A DNA stretch of 8,996 nucleotides, from the NCBI GenBank assembly GCA_031552425.1, contig JAVBMM010000204.1:1-8996 (forward strand), written 5' to 3'. Source of the stretch: JAISFI01 sp031552425 (lineage in GTDB: Bacteria > Bacteroidota > Bacteroidia > Bacteroidales > Azobacteroidaceae). Each line of letters begins with the position of its first letter. The first letter of the stretch is position 1. Below the pieces are notes generated by a model. That model saw nothing but the letters and a program-made list of their open reading frames with translations. It did no database searches and was not told where the DNA came from. The position numbers and the translations under genes were made by a program. This document shows, piece by piece, positions 6,240 through 8,996 of the stretch.

Positions 6240-6854
6240 ATGGTAAATGGCAACGGAAAACATGTTGCAGTAATTGATCCTTCCCAGGTTATTTTGGAAG
6301 GGATGAAAAGCATACTGAATAACATCCCGGGGATTGAAACTATTTCATTAGGAACAGATCCCGAATCTTTTATTCATAAGAATAACGAAAAAAATAAATA
6401 TATAGAATGCCTAATTATCAACCCTATTTTTTTATATAATCAAAATAAAAATCTTTTTATCAAGCAATTTTCTTTTTTGAAAGACATTCAATTTATTGCT
6501 CTGGTTTATAGTTATGTAAATAAAGACTTTTTAAGCCAATTCGATGATGTTATATACATTGAAGATAGTAAATATGAAATTCAAAATAAATTAAAAAGTA
6601 AGTCACCCAACAAAGAAGAAAACACATCCGGGCTCCCGGAACAAATTGATTTGAGCGACCGGGAAAAAGAAATTCTCATTTCTTTAACCAAAGGAAAAAC
6701 AAACAAAGAAATTGCAGATGAACATTGTATTTCTATTCACACGGTTATATCTCACAGGAAAAATATTTCAAGAAAAACCGGAATCCGCTCCGTTTCAGGA
6801 TTAACTGTATATGCACTATTGAACAAATTGACAGATTATTCTGGTTTAGAGTAA
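6240..6854 (+). CDS. LuxR-family regulator with a degenerate receiver domain
   Basis: This encodes 204 residues. The C-terminal LuxR/GerE helix-turn-helix (about 136-197: LSDREKEILISLTKGKTNKE, then IADEHCISIHTVISHRKNIS, ending KLTDY) has the classic SDRE start and TVxxHRKNI recognition helix, so it should bind DNA. The N-terminal 115 residues have receiver-like alternation (VAVIDPSQVILEGMKSIL, then ECLIINPIFLY), but the phospho-acceptor position holds Asn61 instead of aspartate, only one acidic residue (Asp13) remains of the usual pair, and no clear conserved lysine follows. It therefore probably does not take phosphate and may respond to protein contacts or a ligand. It starts 45 bases after the hemerythrin gene, so cotranscription is likely, and the neighbour hints at regulation tied to oxygen, nitric oxide or iron. 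Confidence 0.85.
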   Translation: MVNGNGKHVAVIDPSQVILEGMKSILNNIPGIETISLGTDPESFIHKNNEKNKYIECLIINPIFLYNQNKNLFIKQFSFLKDIQFIALVYSYVNKDFLSQFDDVIYIEDSKYEIQNKLKSKSPNKEENTSGLPEQIDLSDREKEILISLTKGKTNKEIADEHCISIHTVISHRKNISRKTGIRSVSGLTVYALLNKLTDYSGLE

Positions 6855-6867
6855 ATTTAAAATCAAA

Positions 6868-6893
6868 TCAGGGAGGTTTCACAACTTCCCTGA
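6868..6893 (+). terminator. Hairpin terminator after the LuxR-type gene
   Basis: An 11-bp stem (TCAGGGAGGTT, 6868-6878, with AACTTCCCTGA, 6883-6893, one G-T wobble) closes on a TCAC loop and is followed by CCTTTAT. The T-run is weak, but the hairpin is stable and starts 14 bases after the stop codon. Confidence 0.7.
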
Positions 6894-7043
6894 CCTTTAT
6901 AGAACAGAAGATTTATATGGCTTACTCAAGTTCTCTAATCTTTCATCTAATTACGGTTACAAAGATAAAGGCCATCTAATTTTCTCACAATCACTAAAAA
7001 TAGGGAAATTATGTCACCTTTGCCCCCATTTATAGGGATGAAT

Positions 7044-7970
7044 TTATTCAAATGATAAATATGGATTGATTTTTCGGAAATCATCTTCCGAAAATTCCTC
7101 TAACAAAGATAAATCGTTCAAATTTTGCAGTTTGCCTTTTTTTCTCCTCAGTTCGATAATTGCTTTGGCCTGATAAAAATTAAAATACGGATGCGACTTG
7201 AGACGTTCAAGAGAAACTTCATTAACACGAAGAGAAATTATATTTTTCTCTTCCACCTTTAGCCAAGGTAATATTTTTTCATATAAATCCAGAGATATTC
7301 CATAAACTTCCTTGACTTGTTCCGTAGAATGGTATCCTCCTAAGATTTCCCTGTATTTGACTATCCTTTTAGCAAAAGAAGAACCAATACTAGGTATTTT
7401 CTTCAATTCGGAAGTATCTGCGATGGCAATATCAACAAATATTCCTAAAGGATATTTGTCCTGTTTTACAATAGATAATGCAGTCTGATTATTCCGCAGT
7501 GAATCTTGAAATATAGATTGGCGATCCGAATATGTTTTCCCTGAAAACGGATGATCCTCAATCTTGATATACGGTCTTAATTCTTCAAATTTTTGGACGG
7601 ATAAACCATACACTTTGGAAAAATCTTCTGCTTTTTTAAATTTTCCTCCTTTACGGCGGTATTTAAATATATTTTTAATAACATAAGATTTTATCCCTAA
7701 TTTTATAAACATCAATGAATCTACTGTATTCGGATCAAAAAGACACAATGTATATTTTTGTTGTATACTTGAAGTTATTTCGCGAGAATAAGAATCAGTT
7801 GATTTTTTCGGCCCTCCATTTTCTTCAAAAGAATCTGACAAAGGAACAGGTTCCGGTTTGAGAGAAGGAATTAGAAACTTGATTAAAAAGACAAAAACGA
7901 TTATCGAAAAAAAAGTAATAATTCCTATTTTCTCTTTTTTCGTAAAATAAAAATAATTTTTCCAAGGCAT
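7044..7970 (-). CDS. Membrane-anchored triple helix-hairpin-helix protein (ComEA-like)
   Basis: This encodes 308 residues. A short basic N-terminus is followed by one membrane segment (about 15-36) and a low-complexity linker with polar and proline residues (37-75). Three related helix-hairpin-helix units then follow, about 78-135 (FDPNTVDSLMFIKLGIKSYV and onward), 179-237 (VDIAIADTSELKKIPSIGSS and onward) and 249-305 (VNEVSLERLKSHPYFNFYQA and onward). Each has a GxF or GxY-like turn and a terminal P(Y/W)(I/L) motif, so they look like an internal triplication. HhH domains of this ComEA type usually bind DNA non-specifically, and the anchor would place it at the inner membrane facing the periplasm or cytoplasm; direction is uncertain. 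It lies 21 bases after lolD on the same strand, so cotranscription is likely. Confidence 0.85.
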   Translation of the reverse strand: MPWKNYFYFTKKEKIGIITFFSIIVFVFLIKFLIPSLKPEPVPLSDSFEENGGPKKSTDSYSREITSSIQQKYTLCLFDPNTVDSLMFIKLGIKSYVIKNIFKYRRKGGKFKKAEDFSKVYGLSVQKFEELRPYIKIEDHPFSGKTYSDRQSIFQDSLRNNQTALSIVKQDKYPLGIFVDIAIADTSELKKIPSIGSSFAKRIVKYREILGGYHSTEQVKEVYGISLDLYEKILPWLKVEEKNIISLRVNEVSLERLKSHPYFNFYQAKAIIELRRKKGKLQNLNDLSLLEEFSEDDFRKINPYLSFE

Positions 7971-7991
7971 CGGTTTCGGTTTTTACTTCAT

Positions 7992-8645
7992 TTATGTAGT
8001 TATTTTTCCATCTTTCATTTTGATTGTCCTATCGGTCGATTCCGCTAACTTTTCATCATGAGTAACAATCACAAAAGTTTGTTTAAGACTGTCTCTCAAT
8101 TCAAAAAACAAATGATGTAATTCTTCTTTATTTTTTGTATCAAGACTGCCCGAAGGCTCATCGGCTAAAATAACAGCCGGTTTATTAATTAAGGCACGGG
8201 CAACTGCCACACGTTGTTTTTCTCCACCCGACAATTCCGCCGGTTTATGTTCCATACGTTCAGACAATCCTAAAAAATCCAATATTTCTTTTGCATTCTT
8301 TTTCGCTTGATCATTTTTTACTTTAGCTATTAAGGCCGGAATCATTACATTTTCCAAAGCAGTAAACTCTGGTAACAGCTGATGAAACTGAAATACAAAT
8401 CCTATGTTTTGATTCCTAAAAGAAGCCAACTCTTTATCTTTCAACGAACTTACATCTACATTGTTATACAAGATAACTCCGAAATCAGCTTTATCTAATG
8501 TTCCTACAATTTGTAAAAGAGTTGTTTTTCCGGCACCACTGGGACCCACAATAGAAACGATTTCTCCCCTATTGATTTCCAGGTCAATCCCTTTCAATAC
8601 TTCCAAATCTCCAAAACTCTTTTTTATTTGTTGTATTCGTATCAT
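7992..8645 (-). CDS. lolD: Lipoprotein-releasing ABC transporter ATPase LolD
   Basis: This encodes 217 residues, a typical LolD/MacB-class ATPase length. It should energise release of outer-membrane lipoproteins from the inner membrane with LolC/E-type permeases. Motifs in order: Walker A GPSGAGKT (34-41), the LolD/MacB-type stretch FRNQNIGFVFQFHQLLPEFT (76-95) with Q-loop Gln86, signature LSGGEKQR (138-145), Walker B VILADEPSGSLD (158-169) with Glu163, and switch His196. All catalytic residues are present. No permease gene is adjacent within the window, so lolC/E-type partners would be encoded elsewhere; this separate arrangement is common in Bacteroidota. The MIRIQQIKKSFG start is the normal N-terminus. 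LolD fits best, though a MacB-like or FtsE-like exporter subunit is hard to exclude from one subunit. Confidence 0.88.
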   Translation of the reverse strand: MIRIQQIKKSFGDLEVLKGIDLEINRGEIVSIVGPSGAGKTTLLQIVGTLDKADFGVILYNNVDVSSLKDKELASFRNQNIGFVFQFHQLLPEFTALENVMIPALIAKVKNDQAKKNAKEILDFLGLSERMEHKPAELSGGEKQRVAVARALINKPAVILADEPSGSLDTKNKEELHHLFFELRDSLKQTFVIVTHDEKLAESTDRTIKMKDGKITT

Positions 8646-8660
8646 ATTCGTTTTTTTTTA

Positions 8661-8668
8661 CAAAAATA
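8661..8668 (-). promoter_or_regulatory. -7 element upstream of lolD
   Basis: Minus-strand TATTTTTG (8668-8661) matches TAnnTTTG. The start would be near 8654, about nine bases before the lolD ATG. No TTTG -33 element is found at the correct spacing, and the surroundings are A/T runs, so confidence is limited. Confidence 0.4.
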
Positions 8669-8768
8669 ATGTTTTTATTTGATGGCTACTATAACTTATG
8701 TGATTATGCAATAAGGATTTTTAAGCAAGTATACATTTTTTTAAAGAACAATTCATATGTTTATCATA

Positions 8769-8776
8769 TATCTTTG
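8769..8776 (+). promoter_or_regulatory. -7 element upstream of the small exported peptide gene
   Basis: TATCTTTG matches TAnnTTTG exactly. The start would be near 8783, leaving a leader of about 25 bases before the ATG at 8808. No clear -33 TTTG is present at 19-21 bases. Confidence 0.5.
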
Positions 8777-8807
8777 TCACGTTTATTTATTCTAAAATTA
8801 ATTCAAT

Positions 8808-8993
8808 ATGAAAAAGTTAGTTTTTTCCGCAATGGTAATGTTCGCCCTTTTTGCAACTTCTAATGTAATGATGGCCCAAGATGCCAAAAAAGAAGGAGAG
8901 AAAAAAGAACAAACTTCTTGTTGCAAGAAAGATAAAAAATCTTGTGATAAGAGCAAAAAAGAATCTTGCCCAAAAGAAAAAGAAAAAAAATGA
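8808..8993 (+). CDS. Small exported Cys/Lys-rich peptide, unknown function
   Basis: This encodes 61 residues and is complete, with TGA at 8991-8993. Residues 1-23 form a signal peptide: Lys2-Lys3, a hydrophobic stretch (LVFSAMVMFALFA) and a cleavage site around VMMA-Q24, so the mature part is about 38 residues. The mature region is dominated by Lys, Glu and Asp, and carries four cysteines (38, 39, 46, 54) in the pattern CC-x6-C-x7-C. This suggests a small periplasmic or extracellular metal-binding or disulfide-bonded peptide, but I recognise no family, and low-complexity Lys-rich tails like this are poorly conserved. There is no lipobox. The lolD promoter region lies divergently 162 bases upstream, with no evidence of functional connection. 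Confidence 0.75.
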   Translation: MKKLVFSAMVMFALFATSNVMMAQDAKKEGEKKEQTSCCKKDKKSCDKSKKESCPKEKEKK

Positions 8994-8996
8994 TTA

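Noticed and set aside
7010..7058. Plus-strand promoter-like TCACCTTTGCCCCC followed by a short ATG frame
   Set aside because: The first base pair of the -7 element deviates (CA for TA), and the ATG at 7038 reaches a stop after five codons while heading into the opposite-strand HhH gene.
8669..8863. Plus-strand ORF of 64 codons upstream of the small exported peptide
   Set aside because: It overlaps the promoter region and the start of the exported-peptide gene in another frame, has no clear ribosome site, and its composition looks like noncoding AT-rich sequence.

Overview
The window is AT-rich and looks like a Bacteroidota chromosome, probably order Bacteroidales. The protein types point this way: a Bacteroidota-style outer-membrane barrel protein, a SlyD-type FKBP next to chorismate synthase, LolD, and a hemerythrin gene paired with a LuxR-type regulator. 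Promoter-like TAnnTTTG elements, the -7 consensus of this phylum, also sit ahead of several genes. Most of the content is housekeeping or envelope biology. I see no phage, transposase, CRISPR array or defence island. The organism call is inference, since there is no rRNA to confirm it.

Layout. Positions 2-1503 (+) hold the 3' part of an outer-membrane beta-barrel gene and then a lipoprotein gene, closed by a bidirectional terminator near 1527-1562. A small XRE regulator (1568-1963, -) faces the terminator from the other side. The 318-base gap 1964-2281 holds two overlapping face-to-face promoter candidates, a possible 44-codon ORF and a long imperfect hairpin (2180-2233). slyD-aroC (3907 to 2282, -) form a tight operon. 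A ModF-like double-ABC ATPase (3993-5420, +) diverges from slyD. A hemerythrin-like di-iron protein (5509-6194, +) is split by a one-base frameshift and is followed by a LuxR-type regulator with a degenerate receiver (6240-6854, +) and a hairpin terminator. lolD and a membrane-anchored triple helix-hairpin-helix protein (8645 to 7044, -) form another operon. A 61-residue exported Cys/Lys-rich peptide (8808-8993, +) ends the window.

Working together. The clearest functional pair is the hemerythrin protein plus the LuxR regulator, plausibly an oxygen, nitric-oxide or iron stress module. Its hemerythrin reading frame is broken as given: only the first of the histidine ligands lies before the break. 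LolD would energise lipoprotein release from the inner membrane, fitting an envelope-rich genome. The slyD-aroC pairing looks like simple cotranscription.

The items most worth a second look are the hemerythrin frameshift at an A-run, the long hairpin beside the XRE gene, the ModF-like protein whose first ATPase half has lost catalytic residues, the receiver without a phospho-acceptor aspartate, and the small Cys/Lys-rich secreted peptide. None of these alone shows a new system.
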